Below, piece after piece: positions 1 through 8,988 of a stretch of 64,000 bases of DNA. Below the pieces are notes generated by a model that saw nothing but the letters and a program-made list of their open reading frames with translations, did not search any database and was not told where the DNA came from. The translations under genes and the position numbers were made by a program. The first letter of the stretch is position 1, and every line of letters starts with the position of its first letter. Source of the DNA: Linum tenue (lineage: Eukaryota > Streptophyta > Magnoliopsida > Malpighiales > Linaceae); NCBI GenBank assembly GCA_946122785.1, contig CAMGYJ010000006.1:47946066-48010065 (forward strand). The letters are read 5' to 3'.

Positions 1-77
1 TAGGCCAAAGATGTGATAATTAAAGCTCAAACGATCAAGAAACACAGGGGAAAACATGTGCAAATATCGAGTCATCA
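1..77 (-). repeat. LTR fragment of an A-family Athila-like element
   Basis: These 77 bases match the right-hand end of the 1451-bp A-element LTRs that end at 19627 and 43079, sharing the terminal GAGTCATCA. The rest of this LTR lies outside the window. On the minus strand this is the start of an LTR. It abuts copia integrase sequence at 78, so an A-family element, or a solo LTR of it, inserted into that copia element. The TSD candidate CCAAC (78-82) cannot be confirmed without the left flank. Confidence 0.8.
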
Positions 78-884
78 CCAACATATGACGATGCTTGCGT
101 TTGATGATGCCATTTTGTTGAGGAGTATCGGTGCATGACGTTTGCAGGATCATACCCTCCTTTTCATAACAGTTGCGCAATTCTTGATTATTGAACTGAC
201 GACCGTTATCACTTTGAATACGCTTAACATTCCCTCCATACTGTGTGCGAGCTTGATTGCAAAAGATTAGCAAATAACGAGCAACCTCAGTCTTCTTTTT
301 CAACAAATATACCAAACTGTTCGACTAAAATCATCCACGACAGTGAGAAAATAATGTGCTCCGTAAAATGAAGCCTGATCGTAACCACCCAGATATCAAC
401 ATGAATGAGTTTAAAATATGTTGTTGTCAATCCAACTGGAAACAAAAGGTAGTCTAGTCTATTTGGCTCGCAAACAATATAAACATGGCCCTTTATGGTC
501 GACAAAAAAAAATTGAAATACGAGGCTTTAAAACCATTAACTTCGCCGTTGAAGGGTGACCGAGTCTTAAGTACCATAACCGAGAATCCTTCACTGTCTG
601 CTTTGCTGAGAAAGCTACTGGATGTCCCTCCTCGAAAACCCGCAGGTAGTAAAGCCCATCAACATGCTTACCCATCCCAATCATCTCTCTAGAGTTTTAA
701 GTCATGTATCACACAGAAGTTACTAAGAAAAATCACTACAACAGGGTGATCTGTCGTGAGATGACTAACTGGCGAGAGATTGCATTGGAATTCAGGGACA
801 TGCATACATGTAAAGCAGAATTGGTATCCAACTCGCCATCAAACTACAAATTATCCTTTACAATATGCTCATTATATCCATAAT
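78..884 (-). pseudogene. copia protease remnant, GAG-pre-integrase and integrase core
   Basis: From 884 to 700 the frame is full of stops, but a retropepsin-like start (VIDYG, where DSG is expected) can be made out. At 684-493 the GAG-pre-integrase motif LWYLRLGHPS is clear. At 577-287 the integrase core begins (FKLIHVDIW) with a frameshift before 290. From about 288 to 85 the frame carries SDNGRQF, which holds the second catalytic Asp, and then TPQQNG. The catalytic Glu that normally follows TPQQNG is Lys here (codon AAA). The domain is cut by the A-family LTR at 77. The integrase is therefore inactive on three counts: frameshifts, a lost Glu and truncation. Confidence 0.75.
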
Positions 885-2023
885 CTATAACCCATGCAGA
901 TGACAAATGAGACAGAATAGGACGTGACATGTTCGCTTTAGGCTATTGTGGCGCAGGACCAGCTTCCGCCTTAGTTCGGAGTTGAGAAAAGCCTTTAGCT
1001 GGGCTACTTGCTCCGTAGTCAAACCCGGTATGGAGAGCTCCGAGGACTCAACAGTCGCCGCTTGAGGCCCGTTACGGGGTTGTCTGGACTGGGGTCGGCG
1101 CCATGGTCTTTTATCCTTCTCACTTGACCTTAGTGGCCACACGATGATGTCAAAGCAGGTTGCCATGAGGTGGCCCAATTTTCGTAGTGAGAGCACTTTG
1201 GAAGTCCATCTTGTATGCGATCATCAAGAGAAAGGCACTCCCCCTGTCCTTGGAACGCCGCATCCTCAACCTTCGGACGATGATCATGGGAGATGGTACA
1301 TTGTTGCTCGTCATTGGCAACAATGTGATAAGCTTCCCCAAGGCGGGGAGGGGGCTTTAGAGACAGCAAGTGAGTGCGTACTGTGGAAAAACTATTGTCA
1401 AGTCCCATGAGGAAATCCAACAACTTCATAGATTCGTTTGAATCCCGCATGCGTTGCTCAACGTTGCAAGTGCAGTTACCACATGTACATTGAGCCTTAG
1501 GATCAAGCATTAACCAATCATCCCATAATTTATTGAGTTTGGCATAAAAACTAGACACACTTGACCGATCTTGCCACAGAGCAGTAATTTGATGAAGGAT
1601 TTTATATCGACGAGGTAGATTACCTAAATTGAACTGTTCCAACAGATCATCCCAAATTTCGTTTGTCGTGAAGCTTGAACTGAGACTGCTTCTAATATCC
1701 TTCGACATGGCTTGATGTAGCTATCCAACCACCATCGCGTTACAACGAACCCATACCTCTAGGCGATCACCGCCTTCAGGCTTCAGGACTTGACCAAGCA
1801 CGAACCCTAACCTATTTTTCGCAATTAGGGCATTCGAGATCTCTGCAAACCACTCTCCATGATCATGTTCGTGAGCAATTCTGGAACGAACACTTATCTC
1901 GGGGCATCGAACGGATGCTTGAACAGTGGTGACATCGCACCCCATTTCTTCATACGGAATCAAGGGTTTCTTCCCATCCTCCTTCGTACCAAACTCACCT
2001 GCCATGATCTCGTCGTGAGACAA
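885..2023 (-). pseudogene. copia gag (UBN2-type) remnant
   Basis: The N-terminal part (2023-1721) contains the stretch LIAKNRLGFVLGQ, typical of the copia gag head. The next open stretch (1708-1130) has the UBN2-like core with NLPRRYKILHQITAL, a CTCGNCTC cysteine cluster and FLMGLDNSFS. A frame change near 1190 leads into a zinc-knuckle remnant (KLGH and ATCF) and the linker up to 885. A stop just before 1708 separates the first two parts. This is the nucleocapsid precursor that would package element RNA, now broken in at least two places. Confidence 0.75.
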
Positions 2024-2071
2024 AGAGGCAGATGACTAACGAGAGCTAGTGGTGTCGCGGATCAGAACACT

Positions 2072-2084
2072 GGCTCCGATACCA
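2072..2084 (-). promoter_or_regulatory. copia primer binding site (tRNA-iMet type)
   Basis: The minus strand reads TGGTATCGGAGCC directly after the LTR end. This is one base different from TGGTATCAGAGCC, the common plant copia site complementary to the 3' end of initiator tRNA-Met. Confidence 0.8.
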
Positions 2085-2416
2085 TGTAGAAAATGATAAT
2101 GCGGAAGAACGACAAGCGCACAACACAACGATTTACGTGGTATCCCTTTTCGGTGTGAACAGAACTAATCCACGGAGAGCTCAACCGAGCTCTCGACTGA
2201 CGACAATTTATTCTTGACGTGAGACACTGACAAGCTTCCTACTCATAACGAACCTGCAACCAAGCTTTTATACAAGACGCTAGGCGGCCTAAACCTAGGA
2301 GAACACGAACAACAGTTTTCTAACAAGACAAAAAAAACTAACATAACTTGGACAATAAGACAGCTTAGTACGTGAGCTACAAATGACGACATGTAGTCGA
2401 CTACTACACTTCTACA
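2085..2416 (-). repeat. copia 5' LTR (332 bp)
   Basis: The segment starts TGTAGAA and ends TTCTACA, so it has TG...CA ends set in a short inverted repeat. It lies directly upstream, on the minus strand, of an initiator-Met-type primer site and of copia gag. The partner LTR is outside the window. The outer TSD would be GTTAG (2417-2421), unconfirmed. Confidence 0.75.
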
Positions 2417-2455
2417 GTTAGAGCACCCTTTAGCGCTTTGTTTCGCACAATAAAA

Positions 2456-3857
2456 GGGTAAATTGCAAGGTTGGTCACTAGGTTTACAAAAAAACGTTCA
2501 TGTTTGGTCACTAAAATGATTTAATTCCATTCGTAGTCACTAAGATTAGTTCAATAGTTCAAGTTTGATCACTCTCCCTTAGTCTCCGTTTACTTTTGCT
2601 TATGTGGCAGTCAACCTTCTTAGTTGACCATTAAATGAGTGACGTGGTTTTAAAAAAAAAATTAATCTATAATAATTTCCACCTCATTACACATTTATTA
2701 AAAAATAAATTAAAAAGATAATTTCTACTAATTGGCGTCCCTTTCTCTTCTCCCCCTTTCTTGTCACCAACTCCCCATCTAAAACTCCCAGATGATTTAT
2801 TGTATCTTACTAACTGGTACTCTGTCTTATTTTTTTCCTGGTAAAGTAGAGTAAGTTTTAGGATTAGCTGTAAAAGTAGCCTTACCTGTACCTCCTACAT
2901 CATCTTTGGCATTACCTAGATGTGCCTTCTTTTTCAAAGCATCGAGTTGGGCTTGACGATGGCGGCGACGGTGGTCGGCTAGGTCGGATGGGAATTGGTA
3001 GTCATGGTGTTTTCAATCAAGGTGGGGTGAGAGTTGTACACGGTGTGGTGGAACTTCATGTGTTGATGAAGTTCAGGGTTGCGCCACTGTCGCACCTGAT
3101 GTGGTGCATCGCGATTCCGAGGCATACTCCGCCGCATTTGAACCTCGTTACCTGGAGATACTCAGTTTGCAATGTAAATATATGTAAAGCGGGATTCAGT
3201 ACTGGGTTGAAACTTGAGACGGTAAATAGTCTCCTGGATTGGAACTGATTGGGGAGATAATTGATAGGTGGAGGCTTCATTTGTAATAATCTTATAGGTT
3301 TTTAATTTATTTTTGGGTTAATACCTTATTTTGGCCCGAACTATGACCATATAATCAACTTTGGCCCGTGGTTTGAGAAACTGACATCCTGGCCTCAACT
3401 ATGCAGCATATAGACTCAATTGGTCCGACACATGGTTTGACCGTCAATTTGGACGGTCAACACTCCTTGTCATTGCCACGTCAGCTTAAAATAAGGTATT
3501 AACCCTTTATTTTTTAATGAATGTGGATTGAAACTGATTGGGGAGTTTTAGATGGGGATTAGAGAAAAAAAAGGAAGAAGATAAATGGTCGCCAATTAGT
3601 AGAAATTACGTTCTTAATTTATTTTTTAATGAATATGTAATGAGGTGGAAATTATATAGATTAAATTTTAATTTTTTCATTATTTTTTAATTGTCATGTC
3701 ACTAATTTAACGGTCAACTATGAAGGTTCACTGTCACATCAACAAAAGTTAAGGAGACTAACAGAGAGTGACCATGAATGGTATTAAATATTTATAGTGA
3801 TGGTATTAAAAAAAAATGTTTTTTTTAAATCCAGTGACTAACCTTGCAATTTACCCC
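2456..3857. mobile_element. Long-TIR (MULE-like or foldback) element, 1.4 kb
   Basis: The ends are inverted copies: the left begins GGGTAAATTGCAAGGTT and the right end reads the same on the minus strand. The inverted match extends, with gaps, over about 330 bp per arm (about 2456-2790 against about 3530-3857), including an AATTAGTAGAAATTA block near 2725-2740 and 3594-3608. Flanking 9-mers ACAATAAAA (2447-2455) and AAAATAAAA (3858-3866) match at 8 of 9 positions, as expected for a Mutator-type TSD. The core (about 2920-3250) is clearly more GC-rich than the AT-rich arms and may be captured sequence. I find no transposase. Confidence 0.65.
3315..3505. mobile_element. MITE, 191 bp, Mutator-type TSD
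   Basis: It has an 18-bp terminal inverted repeat, GGGTTAATACCTTATTTT, at both ends, and an exact 9-bp direct repeat TTTATTTTT on each side (3306-3314 and 3506-3514). The 9-bp TSD suggests mobilisation by a MULE transposase. It lies inside the long-TIR element, so it inserted later. It has no coding capacity. Confidence 0.85.
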
Positions 3858-4074
3858 AAAATAAAATATTAGTTGTCCTCATCCATATCCCCACAACCAA
3901 AATCAATTATTCCAAATCACTTGGAAGCATTTTAACACAGCATATCTAATATTGAAATATGCATGTCTGTAGGGAAGACAATTTAAATTTGCTTTACTGG
4001 GTATTATTATACTTCATTTAACCTGGGGTGGGTGGGTATTACTCAAACCAAACTAGCGTTGGGCAGGGCATGAG

Positions 4075-4353
4075 GGGTGTGCAACGGTTTGGTCCGATCT
4101 TGGTCCGGTTCATACCAGATCAATCTCATGAGAACTACGGTTTATTAGTGAAAAACATTTTAGAACTAAAGATCGGACCCTCATAGCGTTCGGTCCGATC
4201 TAAATATCAGTTCGGTCCATCATTTCTTCTGTAATTAAAAATTCATGTAGACCTTGACCGGACAGCATTATGCTCGATCCGGTGCGGTGCGATCCAAACT
4301 TCAAATTTGGTCCGGTACGGACCTGTCCCGAACAGGACCATTGCACACCCCTA
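4075..4353. mobile_element. hAT-like MITE, 279 bp
   Basis: The ends are inverted GGGTGTGCAA...TTGCACACCC, with three extra bases (CTA) at the right end. An exact 8-bp direct repeat GGCATGAG flanks it (4067-4074 and 4354-4361). An 8-bp TSD with a TAGGGGTG-like end is the hallmark of hAT-type MITEs. It has no coding capacity. The interior is rich in GGTCCG/CGGACC words. Confidence 0.85.
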
Positions 4354-4584
4354 GGCATGAGTTCTACCTCCTCCATGGCCCGTTTCACTCTATCCCACTG
4401 TATTCTATTTCGATTTGTCTTAATATTTATGATTATTTCTTATATTGAATTTTTTGAAATTATTCTTCACCCAATAAAATTTTGAGTAAGTGTAAGACTT
4501 CATTGTTCATCTAATTGGGCTCAACTATTCATTGCGAATCTGTACCACGGTTACAACCGACAAAAAATTAGAAGGAATAAACAC

Positions 4585-4616
4585 TTTTTTTTTTGACAAA
4601 AGATAGAATGATATTG
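4585..4616 (-). mobile_element. Poly(A) tail and 3' tip of the minus-strand LINE
   Basis: A run of ten T (4585-4594), read as A10 on the minus strand, follows sequence contiguous with the LINE 3' UTR right of the MULE once the 9-bp MULE duplication ATGATATTG (4608-4616) is allowed for. This is the polyadenylated LINE end, cut off from its body by the MULE insertion. I found no convincing LINE target-site duplication. Confidence 0.6.
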
Positions 4617-4734
4617 GGGGAAAAATCGCAGAATACTCGAGTTATTAAAAAAAATTCCCTAAATACAGTACTTATAAAACTAATTCCCAAAGTACAGCAG
4701 TTTCAACATCACTGTCTTGGACAAAGACAGTGAT
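4617..4734 (+). repeat. MULE left terminal inverted repeat
   Basis: This matches the right TIR (12516-12632) in inverted orientation over about 118 bp, with scattered differences. Its inner end is a perfect 27-bp hairpin (4708-4734) with stem ATCACTGTCTT and loop GGACA. Confidence 0.9.
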
Positions 4735-4737
4735 ACT

Positions 4738-5080
4738 AATCACCGCTTTTGTCTAAAATAGTGAAGCAGCGGGGAACGTATCACTGCCTTGGACAAAAGC
4801 GGGGAACGTATCACCGCCTCGGACAAAGGCGGGGAACCTATCACCGCCTCTGACAAAGGCGGGGAACGTATCCCCGCTTTTGACATCAACAGGGAAGGCA
4901 TCCCCGCTGCAGTCAACAACAGTGATTGCCTCACCGCTGTTGTGCAAAACGGTGATATTTACCACGTTTTACATAGCCCTGGTAGGTGGAGAAGTAGGTA
5001 ACAGCTACCTAGCTATCACCGCTGTTGACTAAGGCGATGATGAGTTCACCGCCGTTGTCCGAAGCGGTGATTAGCTTTCA
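4738..5080. repeat. Left subterminal palindromic array of the MULE
   Basis: About ten units of roughly 30 bp alternate ATCACCGC-type and GCGGGGA/GCGGTGAT-type words around a TTGGACAAA-like centre (for example 4795-4815, 4822-4842, 5028-5070). Most units are imperfect hairpins related to the TIR-terminal hairpin. The position suggests multiple transposase binding sites, by analogy with subterminal repeats of other transposons. That role is inferred. Confidence 0.7.
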
Positions 5081-5088
5081 TTTTTTCC

Positions 5089-5096
5089 TATAAAAA
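5089..5096 (+). promoter_or_regulatory. Likely TATA box of the MULE transposase gene
   Basis: TATAAAAA lies about 130 bp upstream of a good splice donor at 5218 and 560 bp upstream of the transposase start. The only intervening intron is in the 5' UTR. The box lies just inside the left subterminal array. Inferred from position and sequence. Confidence 0.5.
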
Positions 5097-5217
5097 CCTA
5101 CGCCCACTTCCCTCCTGCTGCCTTACAGCAAATCAGTACAAAAATTATTGTTTTGTTAAGTCGTTTTCGCAGCTGGTTCCTCCGTAGTTTACTGCTCAAG
5201 AAACTCGTCGGGATTCG

Positions 5218-5647
5218 GTATGTTAGAATTATGTATTGTTTACATTTTGATGATGTGTTAGAATTAGGTATGTTAGAATTATATATTTAGATTAATTATG
5301 ATATGATAGATGTTAGTTAGTTAGTACTGAATTTAGATTAATTTGTTTAGTTTTCTCATGATAGATCGGGATTGAGTATGTTATAAGTATGTATTTTTTA
5401 CATGTTGATGTGTTAGTAATTATATGTCTGTATTTAGTGAATTGCGGTTATTGAAAAATATGTTATGATATATTTAGATTAATTATGATATGATAGATGT
5501 TAGTTAGTTAGTTATGAATTTAGATGAATTTGTTTAGTTTTCTCATACTAGATCAATTAGTTGCATTTTATTATCGGTTTGGATGATATTGTTTTTGTAT
5601 CCATAATGTACTAATTATATACTATACTTAATTATTATAAATTGCAG
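5218..5647 (+). other. 5' UTR intron of the transposase gene
   Basis: The donor GTATGT at 5218 and acceptor TTGCAG ending at 5647 enclose a T-rich, GC-poor 430-bp segment. The acceptor is two bases before the first ATG of the transposase (5650). Internal repeats of TTAGTTAGTTA and GTATGTTAGAATTA are visible. Confidence 0.55.
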
Positions 5648-5649
5648 AC

Positions 5650-8514
5650 ATGGGTAAATTTAATAAGTTTCGGCTTATTATTTGGTGGAATGGTCGGGTG
5701 ACAAACTCGAACATTGGGATCGACTATGAAAATGGCGAATCCAGTATGCTTACAATTGAGTCGAGATTCTCGTGGCAATAACTCCATGACAGGTGTGCAG
5801 AAAGGACTTGTACGGGCGGGCAAAGGAGAGTTCGTCAAATTACTTACCGGTATCCCAACATGAGTGCTGACGGAGTCATGTACGAAAAAGTTGACATAAA
5901 TGATGATGACGACGCGAACATGATGATACAGTTCATATCTGAGAACGGGGTGCGGCTTGCAGAGGTGTATGTCGAGACCGAGCCGATCGGTGAAAATCAT
6001 TCTCACCAGTATTCTTATGATGATGGTTTTGCAGGAGGGTATGGCTGGGGTGGTAGTTCAAGTAACTACGGAGGAGGTACTTCTGCAGGAGGGTATGGTT
6101 GGGGAGGTACTTCAAGCAACTACGGAGGAGGTAGTTCTGAAGGAGGTGTTGGGTGGGAAGAATACCCGCAACATGGCGAGACTGCCGTCGATATCGTTCA
6201 GCCCGACGGTGATCAATGGCCTGCTTGGGGTCCAGAGTGGGCTGACATTGAAAACACCCTTCGATCTGGGCGTACTTCGCATGACCAAGAAGACGATGCT
6301 GGTTATGCTGGTAACGATGACCATCCTGAGCCGAGCTATCCATTCGCCTCCAGTGACGATGAAAGTGAGGAAGATTTGAGATCAGTCAGTGAGGAGGAAG
6401 ATACGGACGATATCGACGATATCGATGACAGTGAGGTGGCGTTCCGTCAGGCACCAACGCCTTACTACACAGAGGTTCCTGATCAATTTTTATATAATCC
6501 GACTGCTAATTTGGAAGTGGGTATGGCGTTCACTTCGAAAGCAGATGTGCAAGACGCTTTTAGCGAAGAAGCCATGCGGCGTAACTTTGAATGGAAGGTA
6601 AAATATTCTGACAAGGGACAACTGCATGTCATTTGTAAGAATGCTGGAGAGGGTTGTATGTGGCAACTTCGTGCTGCATATATGAAGAGAAAGGGCGTCT
6701 AGGTCATGCGGACAGTAGAGAACAACCACAGTTGCTCCTCAACCATACTTTCACAGGATCACCGGCAACTGAAAGCAAAAAAAGTGGCAAGAACCATTAA
6801 GCACCTTATCGAGGCACAACCAGATAATGATATCAAGATAAAAGCTATCATGGCGGAGGTGAAGGATCGACACTCCTACACCATAAGGTATAAGAAGGCG
6901 TGGCATGGGAAGCAGAAGGCCATGGCTGAGGTCTACGGTGATTGGGATGACTCGTATGCTTTACTCCCCAGACTAATGTCCGCAATGGAGGAGTCCAACC
7001 CTGGGACGGTTTTCGTGCCTTGGTACAACAACGTAGAAACTGAAGATCAAGTTCGAGTACAGAACGAGTTGATGTTTCATCGTCTGTTCTGGACATTCAA
7101 GCCATGCATTGACGGGTTTCCCTTCTGCATGCCAGTGATTCAGGTATATTACGAACACAAAATATTGTACTATTTCATTACTTTACTAATTTCAATTTTT
7201 ACCAACTCATTATTCATTTTAACAGGTTGATGGAACTTTCCTTACTGGGAAGTATAAAGGAACTCTTCTTATTGCCACTGGGGTTGATGGAAATTTAAGT
7301 ATTTTTCCCTTAGCATTTGCATTAGTTGAAGGGGAGAACAACCTAAGTTGGGCATGGTTCTTTGACCAGCTACACGCCCACGTCACACAAAGAATGGGTA
7401 TTACAATTATATCGGATCGACATGCCGGGATTAAACACGCCGTCCATGGTTTCCCGGACGAATGGGGATGGACATGGCGTTGGTGTATTCATCACTTCCT
7501 AGCCAATTTCCAACACAAATTTGGCAAGAAGAAAGACATAAGAGATCAATTGTGGAGTGCAGGTAGTAATGTAATTCAGTGCTTGTTCATGGTTTATTGT
7601 TCAAATGAAATTTCTTATGGCTTAATTATTAATTCTCCGGTCTTGTAGCGGTTGCACATCAACCAAAAAAGTACGAGCAGAAGATGAAGACGATCCGTCA
7701 AATACACCGGGCGGGAGCAGTATGGGCAGAAGGTCAAGATCTGCACATGTGGACATTTCACATGGACAACGGGGCTAGATTCGGAATTGCAACTACCAAC
7801 CATGGCGAGAGCATAAATGGAGTCTACAAGGGCATTAGGGCAATGCCTGTATCTGTCCTAGTGGAGATGACATACTGGAAGGTAAACGAGTGGTTTGTGA
7901 AGAGACGGGATGCTGCTATAGGGAGGGAGCGTGCTGGTCATTCAATAGCTAAGCATATATTTGATGGCATGCAGAAGATCGAAGAGAAATCAAGTAAGCA
8001 CAGAGTTGTTCTATTCAACCGCAATGAAGGTATTTTTGCTGTGCAAACAGGTATTTGGGGTGGAGGAAGACGTGGGCATAATCGTCAATCCATTACTCTA
8101 CACGTAGAAACGCGCACCGGAGAGTGTACATGCCAAAAGTATCAAAACAGAAGAGTACCTTGTTCACATGCAATGGCAGTAGCTAAGTCGATAACCCTCA
8201 GCGCTTACAGTTTGGTTAGTCCTTACTACACGGAACAGGCGATCAGGAACTCCTACTCGTCAAGTTTTAGCCCCCTGCCAGATGAAGCTTATTGGCCTGT
8301 AGACAATGGGAAGTTGATTATCCCACCGTTGCACTTAAAGCGCACCAAAGGTCCTCCTAGGACCGAAAGGATTCACAATGAAATGGACCAATCACAACGT
8401 GCCCGACGGGGTCTAAAGCGTTGCTCAAAGTGCAGACAACCGGGTCATGACAAGAGGCGTTGCCCAGGTCCACCTCTAGAGCAAGATTCGGGGCCAATTC
8501 CGAACCAACCTTGA
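5650..8514 (+). pseudogene. MuDR-type transposase (MULE domain, SWIM, CCHC finger), two in-frame stops
   Basis: Three coding exons, 5650-7143, 7226-7562 and 7649-8514, join in frame through GT-AG introns. The start is the first ATG after the 5' UTR intron acceptor. In order: an N-terminal head; a Gly/Tyr/Trp-rich repeat (GGYGWGG, SSNYGGG, about residues 120-165); an acidic stretch; the MuDR N-terminal DNA-binding-type domain (VGMAF...GCMWQLRAA); the DDE-type MULE catalytic domain (DGTFLTGKYKGTLL, then ISDRHAGI); a SWIM zinc finger (CTCQKYQ...PCSHA); and a C-terminal CCHC knuckle (CSKCRQPGHDKRRC). It would cut and join the element ends at the TIRs. TAA (about 5779) and TAG (6700-6702) interrupt exon 1. 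The second sits where the family usually has Trp, so both look like recent nonsense changes. Confidence 0.88.
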
Positions 8515-8988
8515 TGCTGCTGTTGTTCACTTCCTTGTTTTAATCTTGTTGAGTAGTTTTCGTTGTTGTGATGTTTAAGTTGGACTTCCTTGTTTTAATC
8601 TTGTTGAGTAATTTTCGTTGTTGTGATGTTTAATTTGGACTTCTTGTTTAATCTTGTTGAGTGATTGTAATAAAGGGCGTTTGTTGTTCATTTTGGTACA
8701 ACATGGGGGGTAAAACCAACCAAATTTAGACGACATAGATAGTTCATGGAAAACAACACAATCCGAAACCAAATTTAGAAACATAGGTAGTTCATGGAAA
8801 ACAACACAAGACCCAAACCAAATTTAGACGACATGGATAGTTCATGGAAAACAACACAATCCGAAACCAAATTTAGAAACATAGGTAGTTCATGGAAAAC
8901 AACACAAAACCCAAACCAAATTTAGACGACATGGATAGTTCATGGAAAACAACACAAGACCAAACTAAATTAGAACGACATAGATAAT
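8515..8988. repeat. Tandem repeats in the convergent 3' regions of the two MULE genes
   Basis: 8529-8665 holds about 2.5 copies of a roughly 60-bp unit (CTTGTTTTAATCTTGTTGAG core). 8709-8985 holds about six copies of a roughly 49-bp unit (core CCAAATTTAGA, then TAGTTCATGGAAAACAACAC). In the second array two variants alternate, GACGACAT and GAAACATA, so the true period is a dimer of about 99 bp. It separates the transposase stop from the PMD stop and may hold the transcript ends of both genes. Confidence 0.85.

Larger units (their letters stand above)
78..2416 (-). mobile_element. Ty1/copia retrotransposon, 5' part, decayed
   Basis: Read on the minus strand it runs: 5' LTR (2416-2085), Met-type primer site, gag, remnant protease, GAG-pre-integrase and integrase core, then a cut at 78 by an A-family LTR. 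The order gag-protease-integrase is that of Ty1/copia. RT, RNase H and the 3' LTR would lie left of the window. The coding sequence has several frameshifts and stops and one lost catalytic residue, so this copy is dead. Confidence 0.85.

Noticed and set aside
4738..5080. CRISPR or satellite array
   Set aside because: The units are diverged hairpins limited to MULE ends and mirrored at the other end, so they are subterminal repeats.
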